A stretch of 6,614 nt of DNA from DATMYQ01 sp035560935 (GCA_035560935.1 DATMYQ010000080.1:1-6614), one strand, 5' to 3'. Counted from the stretch's first letter, positions 1-6,568 are shown. Numbers and translations are program-made. The notes: generated from the sequence alone by a model not told the origin.

Positions 1-84
1 GATTATTGTCAATTTTAACCCTTTTCCTGGTTTTCACACGCTAAAATTTAACATCGTCATAACAACCAACAGTTAGTGGTCGAA

Positions 85-90
85 TATAAT
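85..90 (+). promoter_or_regulatory. Candidate -10 box (TATAAT) upstream of the EAL-CBS-GGDEF gene
   Basis: A perfect TATAAT stands 76 nt before the start codon in an AT-rich upstream region. No convincing -35 hexamer is seen 16-18 nt upstream, where the sequence reads AACAACCA, so the site may need an activator or may be a chance AT-rich match. The rest of positions 1-166 holds a 7-bp AT-rich inverted repeat (AATTTTA at 11-17, TAAAATT at 42-48), a small potential hairpin (TCAGC at 127-131, GCTGA at 143-147) and the AGGAGG ribosome site at 154-159. No gene is seen there. Confidence 0.3.
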
Positions 91-166
91 TATGGATGAA
101 AACTATCAAAATTATCGCTAGTCGTCTCAGCTTTGCGGTACGGCTGATAATTTAGGAGGAATATCT

Positions 167-2062
167 ATGTCCCTGCAAGCTTCTGACCCTTTATTTACCC
201 GATCTTCCAATCCCGCAGATCTCCTGCCATTATCTCGTGGTTCTTCGTCCGGTTCATCACCGGTCCGTCAGTTTCCCAACTCGGGACAAGCGCCTCCTGA
301 ATTGCTCCAGATCATCCGACAGAAGCAAATCACTTCTCTGTATCAGCCCATTGTCGATTTATGCACCGGCAACATTCTGGGTTATGAAGCTCTGAGTCGC
401 GGACCCGCAGACAGCCCTTTTCAAATGCCGCAACCTTTATTCGCGGCAGCGACCAAGCACAATCAATTACTGGCACTGGAACAAGTCTGCCGTGAAATTG
501 CTGTCACCAACTTTCATCCTCCCACGCCGGACTATATGTTATTCTTAAACATGAACGCTGACGTCATCCATGATCCGCATTTCAAGGCCGGGTTTACACG
601 CGAAATTTTGGGACGACAAAATATATCCCCGGCTTCGGTAGTTTTTGAAATTACTGAACGAACCGCTATTGACGATTTTGAAAGTTTCTGTCGTTCCTTG
701 CAGCACTATCGTCAACAGGGCTACCAAATCGCCATTGACGACGCCGGCGCCGGTTATTCCAGTCTGCAGGCAATCAGCGAAATTAAACCGGACTATATCA
801 AGCTGGACAAATCTATAGTTGCCTCCGTTCATCAAAGCCCCCTTAAACAATCTATCCTGGAATCCATGGTCAAGCTGGCCCGTATCATTAACAGTAAAAT
901 CATTGCCGAAGGGGTTGAACTAGAAGAAGAATTGTCATACCTGGTCCGAAACGGCATACACTACGCCCAGGGGTACTTGTTAGCCCGCCCCCAGTTCCCT
1001 CTCTCGAGCATCCCTCAGGAGGTGAAAGATTTGATTGTGGCAAACATAATCTGTAAAAGCCCCGTCTCCGAGCCGCTGCCCAACATGGCGCTGGGTGAAA
1101 CCATCGGCCATATTGCCCACGAAGCGCCCGCACTTTCCCCGACACTCCCGGTAAAAGACGCTGAAACGATGTTCACCGCCCACCAAGTCAACGGTTTGGT
1201 AGTGACTAACGCCCGCCACGAACCGGTAGGATTGCTGATGAAAGACAAATTATATTATCAGTTGGGAACCAAGTATGGCGTCTCTTTGTATCACCATCGT
1301 CCCGTCGAACTGGTCATGGACAAATCTCCCCTGGTTGTTAACGCCGATCTTCCGTTGGAAGCCGTTTCTCAAATGGCTATGAACCGCGATGAATACAATC
1401 TATATGACTTAATCGTCGTGGTTCGCAACGGTCGTTATTATGGCGCCGTCTCTGTCATGACTCTTCTGAATACCATTACTAACCTGCAAATTCGCCGTGC
1501 TCACAATTCCAATCCATTAACTGGTCTTCCCGGTAATTTGGTGATTGAAGACCGTCTGAAAAATCTGCTTATTTCGCAACAGCCTTTTGCCGTTTTCTAC
1601 ATCGATCTGGATAATTTCAAAGCATACAACGACAAATATGGTTTTGAGCGCGGCGACCAGGTACTGCTTCTCACGTCTCAGGTGCTTAGCCAGTGCATCG
1701 CCCATACTGGACAGGGCACCACTTTTCTTGGACATATTGGCGGCGATGATTTCGTCATTATCACTGCTCCAGGCAACGTGCAAACTATGGGCGACGCGAT
1801 CATCCAACGGTTTGACAAAGAAATTCTCTCCATGTATCAGGAAGAAGATCTCGACCGGGGTTATATCACCGTTAAAAACCGTCGGGATGAAGTGGAACAG
1901 TTTCCGCTGATATCCATTTCTCTCGCAGTGGCTTCAACCCAAGTTCGCTCCTTTGATAACTTTCTGGCAGTGGGTGAAGTGCTGGCGGAACTAAAAAAGC
2001 TGGCCAAAAAACGCAGCGGTTCCTGTCTGGTCATCGACCGCCGCGGCAAATGTACTTCGTGA
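167..2062 (+). CDS. EAL-CBS-GGDEF cyclic-di-GMP signalling protein
   Basis: This is a predicted cytosolic c-di-GMP protein of 631 residues with no signal peptide or membrane segment. Residues 1-45 are Ser/Pro-rich and probably disordered. The EAL phosphodiesterase domain spans about 46-285 and keeps its expected metal and catalytic residues: E74-A-L with R78, N128, E161, the DDAGAGYSS loop (D191, D192), K212, E248 and Q268. It should therefore hydrolyse c-di-GMP. Residues about 300-440 look like a tandem CBS pair, a module that often senses adenine nucleotides. A C-terminal GGDEF domain (about 445-627) opens with NPLTGLPGN. It keeps D480, K485, N488 and D497 of the substrate-binding region, but its signature reads GGDDF (525-529) and the usual I-site RxxD is absent (Q516 and T519 at those places). 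The start is supported by AGGAGG 7 nt upstream. Net activity cannot be told from sequence; I favour a phosphodiesterase with a regulatory or weak cyclase domain. Confidence 0.93.
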   Translation: MSLQASDPLFTRSSNPADLLPLSRGSSSGSSPVRQFPNSGQAPPELLQIIRQKQITSLYQPIVDLCTGNILGYEALSRGPADSPFQMPQPLFAAATKHNQLLALEQVCREIAVTNFHPPTPDYMLFLNMNADVIHDPHFKAGFTREILGRQNISPASVVFEITERTAIDDFESFCRSLQHYRQQGYQIAIDDAGAGYSSLQAISEIKPDYIKLDKSIVASVHQSPLKQSILESMVKLARIINSKIIAEGVELEEELSYLVRNGIHYAQGYLLARPQFPLSSIPQEVKDLIVANIICKSPVSEPLPNMALGETIGHIAHEAPALSPTLPVKDAETMFTAHQVNGLVVTNARHEPVGLLMKDKLYYQLGTKYGVSLYHHRPVELVMDKSPLVVNADLPLEAVSQMAMNRDEYNLYDLIVVVRNGRYYGAVSVMTLLNTITNLQIRRAHNSNPLTGLPGNLVIEDRLKNLLISQQPFAVFYIDLDNFKAYNDKYGFERGDQVLLLTSQVLSQCIAHTGQGTTFLGHIGGDDFVIITAPGNVQTMGDAIIQRFDKEILSMYQEEDLDRGYITVKNRRDEVEQFPLISISLAVASTQVRSFDNFLAVGEVLAELKKLAKKRSGSCLVIDRRGKCTS

Positions 2063-2105
2063 TTACTTCACCAGTGCTCCGACCGCTCTGACAAAAGTAT
2101 TTGCC
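2045..2105 (+). other. Imperfect stem structure over the stop of the EAL-CBS-GGDEF gene
   Basis: GGCAAAT (2045-2051) plus ACTT (2054-2057) can pair with AAGT (2095-2098) plus ATTTGCC (2099-2105), giving 11 pairs with a 2-nt bulge. Within the loop, GTGA (2059-2062, containing the TGA stop) pairs with TCAC (2068-2071). No T-run follows the right arm, so this is not a standard intrinsic terminator. It might protect the 3' end of the message or mark a processing site, or be chance. Confidence 0.25.
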
Positions 2106-2126
2106 AATTCTCCCTCTCCAGTGCTG

Positions 2127-2155
2127 TCGCCAACCGCGAAAATTTATATTATAAT
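2127..2155 (+). promoter_or_regulatory. Candidate sigma-A promoter for the glycosyltransferase operon
   Basis: TCGCCA (2127-2132, 4 of 6 matches to TTGACA) is followed after 17 nt by a perfect TATAAT (2150-2155) in an AT-rich stretch. Transcription would start near 2162 and leave a leader of about 120 nt before the glycosyltransferase start. That leader holds the 12-bp palindrome at 2198-2209. No terminator is evident between the upstream gene and this site, so read-through may also feed the operon. Confidence 0.45.
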
Positions 2156-2197
2156 TATTAAATTAAGTTACTGCTGTTTTCTCATCCCAATACAACC

Positions 2198-2209
2198 AAA
2201 CGATCGTTT
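2198..2209. promoter_or_regulatory. Perfect 12-bp palindrome AAACGATCGTTT, candidate operator
   Basis: The sequence AAACGATCGTTT is identical to its reverse complement. It lies about 36 nt after the predicted transcription start and 72 nt before the glycosyltransferase start codon. That is a plausible place for a roadblock-type repressor site. As RNA it would have no room for a loop, so DNA binding by a dimer is more likely than a stable hairpin. No known regulator is recognised from the half-site. Confidence 0.3.
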
Positions 2210-2281
2210 TCGCTTTGCGGAGAATTAGCAGCATAACAACGCACGCAGCAAATTGTCATAGCCAAAGGAGAAGGATAGATT

Positions 2282-3451
2282 ATGACCTGCCCCCCCGTGT
2301 CGCTACCCCACCACAAATATAAAATTATCATTGCCACTGCCTCCATTGGCGGCGGTCATACGAAAGCGGGCCAGGCAGTCCAACATGCATTGTCGGCTTA
2401 TGAAGATGTAGACACACAATTAATTGATTTTACCGCCCCCTCCTTATCCCGTCCCGGCAACTTGGTGAAATCCGCTTATTTGTTTATCCTGCAAACCTTC
2501 CCGGCAATATACGGCTTTTTATACCGTCTATCGCAAAAGCCTTTCTGGGGTTCGTTATTCTGCCGACTGACAGCCGCCATCATGCAGCACAGCGTCCGCC
2601 AGCTATTAGCCGACCAAAAACCGGATATCATTCTATGCACCCACCCCTTCCCTTGTGGCGGTGCTGCTGAACTGCGCCGCCGCGGTTGTCTGAACGTGCC
2701 GGTCGCCGCAGTGATCACCGATTTTGTCGTGCACCGTCTCTGGGTTTACAACGAAGTCACTCATTATTTTGTCGCAACACCAACGCTCAAAGTTACATTG
2801 GAACAAACCGCCGCGTCCCACCAATATATACAGGCGACCGGTATTCCCGTCCACGAAAGGTTCAGTCACTTTTTATCGCGTTCGGAAGCGTGTTCCCAGC
2901 TTGATTTAAATCCAACCCGTCGTACCATTTTGCTGATGGGTGGCAGTTTGGGTCTGGACGCGTTGCAAACGGTATTGCTCCACTTAAACAGATTAACCGA
3001 TCCGTTCAACATCATTGCCGTAGCTGGCACCAACGATGCCTTACGCCAAAAACTGGAACGTACTGCCACGCAATCGCCTCATCAAGTGAAAATTCTGGGC
3101 TACACGCAGGAGATTCCTTTATTAATGTCAGCTGCCGATTTATTGATCACGAAACCAGGCGCATTAACGATTAGTGAAGCTTTGGTCAAAGGTCTCCCCA
3201 TGTTGTTATATCAGGCACTACCCGGTCAGGAAGAGGATAATGCCGCGTACCTTACTGCTTCGGGTGCCGCTTGCTGGGCCACCACGGAGCAGGAGCTAAC
3301 CCGGGAATTGACCCGGATATTAACCGACAACGAAGAATTAACGGAACGAAGCCAACAGGCGTTAGCATTAGGATGTCCCAACGCCGCGAATCACATTGCC
3401 ACATCTGTATATCAGGCCTTGACCGATAGGTCTCCCTTTCACCAACCTTGA
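2282..3451 (+). CDS. MGDG synthase/UgtP-like diacylglycerol glycosyltransferase
   Basis: This 389-residue protein resembles the GT28 family of monogalactosyldiacylglycerol synthases and processive diacylglycerol glucosyltransferases, with a MurG-like fold. These enzymes transfer a sugar from a UDP-sugar to diacylglycerol on the cytosolic face of the membrane. The N-terminal acceptor domain (about 12-195) starts with a strand and the glycine loop SIGGGHTKAG (21-30), typical of this family, and contains THPFP (120-124) and VITDF (144-148). The C-terminal donor domain (about 205-375) has LLMGGSLGL (217-225), ILGYTQEIPLLMSAADLLITKPGA in outline (271-294), then SEAL (298-301) and PGQEEDN (314-320), the nucleotide-sugar-binding segment. 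Length matches the family. There is no signal peptide; membrane association would be peripheral. The ATG has purine-rich AAAGGAGAAGGA upstream (2264-2275). The next gene follows after 34 nt. Sugar and product (mono- or diglycosyl) cannot be read from sequence. Confidence 0.88.
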   Translation: MTCPPVSLPHHKYKIIIATASIGGGHTKAGQAVQHALSAYEDVDTQLIDFTAPSLSRPGNLVKSAYLFILQTFPAIYGFLYRLSQKPFWGSLFCRLTAAIMQHSVRQLLADQKPDIILCTHPFPCGGAAELRRRGCLNVPVAAVITDFVVHRLWVYNEVTHYFVATPTLKVTLEQTAASHQYIQATGIPVHERFSHFLSRSEACSQLDLNPTRRTILLMGGSLGLDALQTVLLHLNRLTDPFNIIAVAGTNDALRQKLERTATQSPHQVKILGYTQEIPLLMSAADLLITKPGALTISEALVKGLPMLLYQALPGQEEDNAAYLTASGAACWATTEQELTRELTRILTDNEELTERSQQALALGCPNAANHIATSVYQALTDRSPFHQP

Positions 3452-3485
3452 CTATATCGCTCAGGGCAGAAGGTAGGGATTAAGC

Positions 3486-4277
3486 ATGAGATTACAAAAA
3501 ATAAAAAATGCAACCGCAGCAGTCGGAATCAAATTACTTCTTACTACCGCCAGTCCCTTACAAAGTTTACTGGACACTCCCGGTATCACTCACGATTTCA
3601 TTAACCGTCAGGCCTTATCCATTCTTCGTCAAGACGGCTTTGTGCGCTGCGCCGATTTTTTAACATTATATCTGCCGGAACTCACCGCCGGCGTTTTTTG
3701 GGCGGATGACGGGTGGAAAAATATCCATCATTATTTCAATCCAGTTACCAGAAAAGGGTTATGGAAATTTAATACCGCATTAAACGACTACGCCGCTTAT
3801 CTAAGTGCCGCCAATACCTGTTCTTTGCAACACGACTGGCGGCGCAGCATTTTTTTCCTGGGGGCGGCAGCCCATCTGCTACAAGATCTCTGTGTACCCC
3901 ACCACGCCTCCGGGCGTTTGTTCTCCGGCCACAAAGAGTATGAGAGCTGGAGCAGCCTGCACCACCGCCAATATGCCGTTTCTCACCAAGGACTGTACCA
4001 CCTGCCGATTGACCGTCTGATGATTCACAACGCCGAAATCGCCGCTGATTTGCTCAGTTGGGTTTCCGAGCATTCCACAACAACTTACGATGCTGCCAGC
4101 CGCATCGCATTGCCACTGGCACAGCGTTCCACCGCCGGTCTTTTTTTACGTTTTTTCACCGCACTGCCTTTGGCAAAGCAGGCCCGAACGCCTTCTATTC
4201 ATTCGTTTGATCTGATTTCCGGATTCGAACCTTTTTCCCCTTACGGGCAGGAAAGAAGCGTCACGGCAGCGAACTAA
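3486..4277 (+). CDS. Zinc-dependent phospholipase C-like protein
   Basis: This 263-residue protein resembles the zinc-dependent phospholipase C family (Bacillus cereus PC-PLC, catalytic domain of Clostridium perfringens alpha-toxin), which cleaves phospholipids to diacylglycerol and a phosphorylated head group. Likely metal ligands are H36 in THDFINRQALSIL (compare THAMIVTQGVSIL of alpha-toxin), D74 or D75, H82 in HYFNP, then H130-x3-D134-x5-H140 in AHLLQDLCVPHHA, and H149-x3-E153. The order and spacing of the second half fit the family signature well. Two things differ from secreted members: the mature N-terminal tryptophan ligand is missing (Q26 lies ten residues before H36), and the N-terminus is only weakly hydrophobic with no clear cleavage site. 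There is no C-terminal lipid-binding domain. The ribosome site is loose (AGGTAGGGA, 3471-3479). Its place right after a diacylglycerol-type glycosyltransferase suggests linked lipid metabolism. Substrate and true enzymatic activity are unproven. Confidence 0.8.
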   Translation: MRLQKIKNATAAVGIKLLLTTASPLQSLLDTPGITHDFINRQALSILRQDGFVRCADFLTLYLPELTAGVFWADDGWKNIHHYFNPVTRKGLWKFNTALNDYAAYLSAANTCSLQHDWRRSIFFLGAAAHLLQDLCVPHHASGRLFSGHKEYESWSSLHHRQYAVSHQGLYHLPIDRLMIHNAEIAADLLSWVSEHSTTTYDAASRIALPLAQRSTAGLFLRFFTALPLAKQARTPSIHSFDLISGFEPFSPYGQERSVTAAN

Positions 4278-4293
4278 ATATACAAATATCTCC

Positions 4294-4322
4294 GGACTTG
4301 CCAGGCTTAAAGCCCGAGTTCC
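4294..4322 (+). other. Small two-part hairpin in the gap before the CYTH-CHAD gene
   Basis: GGCT (4304-4307) pairs with AGCC (4311-4314) around a TAA loop. Below it, GGACT (4294-4298) pairs with AGTTCC (4317-4322) with one bulged T. No T-run follows, so it is not a terminator. It sits just before the AAGGAGG site and might be a processing or stability element between the second and third genes of the unit. Confidence 0.25.
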
Positions 4323-4347
4323 GCCATCGTCAAGGAGGCGACATATC

Positions 4348-5913
4348 ATGATTCCTGTTGAAACAGAACTGAAACTTCGTCTGGTTCGTCCCATTACCCT
4401 GTCCCAATTGATGAGCCATTCTCATCTGCAGGAACTGGCCGCTGGTCAGTCACCGGTGCGCCAGCAACTGGAAACCACTTATTACGATACCCCGTCTTAC
4501 CGCCTGCTCCACAATCGTCTTTCTTTCCGACTCCGCCACGAAGGCCCGCAATGGATTGCCACGGTGAAAGCGGGCGGCGGCGGTAACGGTGGCCTGCACC
4601 AGCGGGAAGAACATAACTTGGTCTACGGCGAACCAATACCCGACATTTCTCCTTTTGTATCTACCTCCATCGGGCCGCGTTTGCTGGCCGCCTTGGGAGA
4701 AGAGACATTGCAGCCTATTTTTTCCACCCATTTTGACCGGCATACATTGCAGTTAACCTTTCCTGACGGTACTCAAGCCGAACTGGCGCTGGATGAAGGC
4801 GAAATTACAACACCGGACCAACACCAGCCACTGGCTGAAATCGAATTGGAACTGAAACATGGACAAGTTGCCCATTTACTCCGACTGGGAGCGGAATTAT
4901 CCCGCACACTGCCCCTGCTACCGGAAACAAACAGCAAATGGGACCGGGGAGCCCGGCTTGCCGACATTCCCCTGCCAACAGCCATAACTAAATCACCGGT
5001 GATCACGAAAGCAGACTTTGCCAAAGACGCCCGAATCATTTTAAGCCGTCTGGCGATCAGCCAACTTCACTATATTATCACTGCCCAACAGCATTTTATC
5101 GATTTTCCGGAGGATCCGGAAACCCTGCATCAATTAAGGGTCAGTCTGCGCCAATTCCGTGCCTTTCTTTCTTTTAGCCAGCCGCTACTATCTACTGAAC
5201 TCATCGCTCCTGTCAAAGAAGCTTTACGCAATTGGGGCCAGACGTTAGGAGAGCTTCGTGAAACCGATGTTCTTTTGGAAAGCTGGACCCACTTGGCGCT
5301 TCATCTGATGTCCGATCAGAAAAAACCGCATACGGCACTGGCCGATAATTTGAAAAAAACCCGTCTCCTGCTGGCAGAGCAATTACGTGACGAGCTGGCC
5401 TCCGGACTCTATACACCACTATTGCTGGATCTGTGGCGACAGTTGGAAGAATGGCCATTGACTGATGATCCCATACCGGTACCGCCGCTAGCCGAATATC
5501 TGCATCACCGTCTGGCGCACTGGCTACAGGACATGATCGCCGGCGAAGCTCCGGATCTCAATGATGCTCAAGCCTTACACCAGTTGCGTATCCGCGGTAA
5601 AAAGGTCCGTTATGTTCTGGAAATTATCTCTCCATTTTACAGCAGCAAAATCACTAGTCTTCTCCAGCGCCGTCTCAAACTCCTGCAGGATCATTTAGGG
5701 ACGATGCACGATATCCTTACCGCTGCCACTTTATTAACTCGTTTCGTGAAGCCATCCTCTGCTCGCCTGCTTCACTATGACCACGGTTTGCTTATCGGTT
5801 GGCAAACAGCGCAAAAGATCACGGCTCTGGAAAACTTCCACAACACTTGGCGACGGTTTAAAAAAACCGCTAAGAACTGGTTGGATCGGCACGTCAGTGC
5901 CAGCCACCAATAG
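4348..5913 (+). CDS. CYTH-CHAD domain protein
   Basis: This 521-residue cytosolic protein joins two domains that handle phosphate chains. The CYTH domain (about 1-205) is a triphosphate tunnel metalloenzyme. It opens with the diagnostic ExExK motif (E5, E7, K9) and has YYDTP (45-49), the basic RLRH (61-64), K74, the REEHN segment (86-90), acidic EIELELK (164-170) and K197. These residues usually bind triphosphate and divalent metal, and relatives act as tripolyphosphatases, although many fused members are uncharacterised. The CHAD domain (about 225-515) is all-helical with two conserved His/basic repeats, HQLRVSLRQFR (261-271) and HQLRIRGKKVR (411-421), and GELRETDVLLE (301-311). CHAD domains bind inorganic polyphosphate and can target polyphosphate granules. 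AAGGAGG (4332-4338) lies 9 nt before the ATG, the strongest ribosome site of this operon. All key motifs are intact. It is probably cotranscribed with the two genes upstream. Confidence 0.93.
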   Translation: MIPVETELKLRLVRPITLSQLMSHSHLQELAAGQSPVRQQLETTYYDTPSYRLLHNRLSFRLRHEGPQWIATVKAGGGGNGGLHQREEHNLVYGEPIPDISPFVSTSIGPRLLAALGEETLQPIFSTHFDRHTLQLTFPDGTQAELALDEGEITTPDQHQPLAEIELELKHGQVAHLLRLGAELSRTLPLLPETNSKWDRGARLADIPLPTAITKSPVITKADFAKDARIILSRLAISQLHYIITAQQHFIDFPEDPETLHQLRVSLRQFRAFLSFSQPLLSTELIAPVKEALRNWGQTLGELRETDVLLESWTHLALHLMSDQKKPHTALADNLKKTRLLLAEQLRDELASGLYTPLLLDLWRQLEEWPLTDDPIPVPPLAEYLHHRLAHWLQDMIAGEAPDLNDAQALHQLRIRGKKVRYVLEIISPFYSSKITSLLQRRLKLLQDHLGTMHDILTAATLLTRFVKPSSARLLHYDHGLLIGWQTAQKITALENFHNTWRRFKKTAKNWLDRHVSASHQ

Positions 5914-5959
5914 CTGACGTATCGCTGTCTTAACCTCGATAACCCCATTTTCTAAAATG

Positions 5960-6004
5960 AAAATGCCACGGGAGAACACCGTTTGTTCTCCCGCGGCATT
6001 TTTT
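5960..6004. terminator. Bidirectional intrinsic terminator between converging genes
   Basis: A stem of 19 positions (5960-5978 with 5984-6002) closes a 5-nt loop. On the + strand the right arm runs into a T-tract (5999-6004), as expected for termination of the CYTH-CHAD message, 46 nt after its stop. On the - strand the same stem is followed by TTTTCATTTT, and it begins about 23 nt after the sixA stop. The single flaw, A5968 opposite C5994, is a mismatch in the + transcript but becomes a G-U pair in the - transcript. Confidence 0.9.
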
Positions 6005-6026
6005 GATGCCTTCACACTGCGTTGAG

Positions 6027-6515
6027 CTATTTCTTTGGTTCCAGACATGCCAGCGCAGTCGGCGCAGCATACCATTGCAACTGGCCTTCACCTCCTGAGA
6101 GTTTCAGGCTGGCAGCACCGGCTTTTTTAAACTGCAACACATTGCCGGTCATTCTCTCCATCCACATGCTCAGGTAGGGTTCATGCCCAACAACAATAAT
6201 CACAGATTGTTCATTTTCATTCTCAACAAGCTGCCAGTCAGCGGATAAAACATCCAGATTACCGGTAGCGATGGCCGGGTGAACCCGCACTGGAATTCCA
6301 CCCAAGCTTTCACTGAGAATTTCCGCTGTTTGCCGAGCCCGTATCAACGGGCTGGACCAAATCTGCACAGCAGTATTTTCACGCAACCCATAAGCCAGTC
6401 CCCGGGCGGCAGCTTCAGCCTTTTTGCGACCTTTGGCCGTCAGTTTCCGTTTTTCGTCACTGACACCAATAGCCAAATCTTCCGCCTTGCCATGGCGCAT
6501 AAAAATAATTTCCAC
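6027..6515 (-). CDS. sixA: SixA-type phosphohistidine phosphatase
   Basis: This 162-residue member of the histidine phosphatase (phosphoglycerate mutase-like) superfamily is the usual size for SixA. The catalytic RHG sits at the very N-terminus (R7, H8, G9, followed by KAED). SSPLIRARQTAEIL (54-67) supplies the second arginine region, and VGHEPYLS (109-116) carries the second active-site histidine (H111) in the GHEP form typical of SixA. H8 would be the phosphorylated nucleophile. Members remove phosphate from histidine in signalling or phosphotransfer proteins (E. coli SixA acts on phosphotransfer proteins), but the target here is unknown. It is cytosolic, with no signal peptide. Translation begins at GTG with GGAG (6526-6523) 7 nt before it; the internal ATG at residue 6 would cut into the first strand just before RHG. 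It converges on the CYTH-CHAD gene, a polyphosphate-related neighbour. Confidence 0.92.
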   Translation of the reverse strand: MEIIFMRHGKAEDLAIGVSDEKRKLTAKGRKKAEAAARGLAYGLRENTAVQIWSSPLIRARQTAEILSESLGGIPVRVHPAIATGNLDVLSADWQLVENENEQSVIIVVGHEPYLSMWMERMTGNVLQFKKAGAASLKLSGGEGQLQWYAAPTALACLEPKK

Positions 6516-6520
6516 GTTTC

Positions 6521-6526
6521 TTCTCC
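6521..6526 (-). promoter_or_regulatory. Ribosome binding site that fixes the GTG start of sixA
   Basis: Read on the - strand this is GGAGAA, with 7 nt between GGAG and the GTG codon. It supports the GTG rather than the ATG five codons later, and keeps the beta-strand (EIIF) that precedes the catalytic RHG. Confidence 0.65.
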
Positions 6527-6568
6527 GTGCCTCCCCCTGATTTTTCCATTGCGCCCGGTATTTCCACG

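Noticed and set aside
11..48. AATTTTA/TAAAATT inverted repeat at the left edge
   Set aside because: It is seven AT-only pairs with a 24-nt loop in AT-rich sequence and is easily explained by chance.
92..121. Nine-codon open frame (MDENYQNYR) before the c-di-GMP gene, a possible leader peptide
   Set aside because: It has no ribosome site and begins right after the TATAAT box, so it would lie at or before the transcription start if that box is used.
1..166. c-di-GMP riboswitch upstream of the EAL-CBS-GGDEF gene
   Set aside because: The conserved GEMM core and paired stems are not present. The only resemblance, CCGCAAAGC, is on the opposite strand (130-138).
1587..1910. 107-codon open frame on the + strand inside the GGDEF region
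   Set aside because: It is out of frame with the clear GGDEF-domain coding sequence, and its translation shows no recognisable motif.
2251..2260. Pho-box-like TTGTCATA before the glycosyltransferase, attractive given the phosphate theme
   Set aside because: Only one half-site is seen, no repeat stands 11 nt away, and it sits next to the ribosome site. It does not support Pho control by itself.
4304..4314. Hairpin before the CYTH-CHAD gene as a terminator splitting the operon
   Set aside because: The stem is only 4 bp with a 3-nt loop and is not followed by a T-run.
5734..6075. 113-codon open frame on the - strand across the end of CYTH-CHAD and the terminator
   Set aside because: It overlaps the conserved CHAD coding sequence, the terminator hairpin and the end of sixA, and has no recognisable domain.
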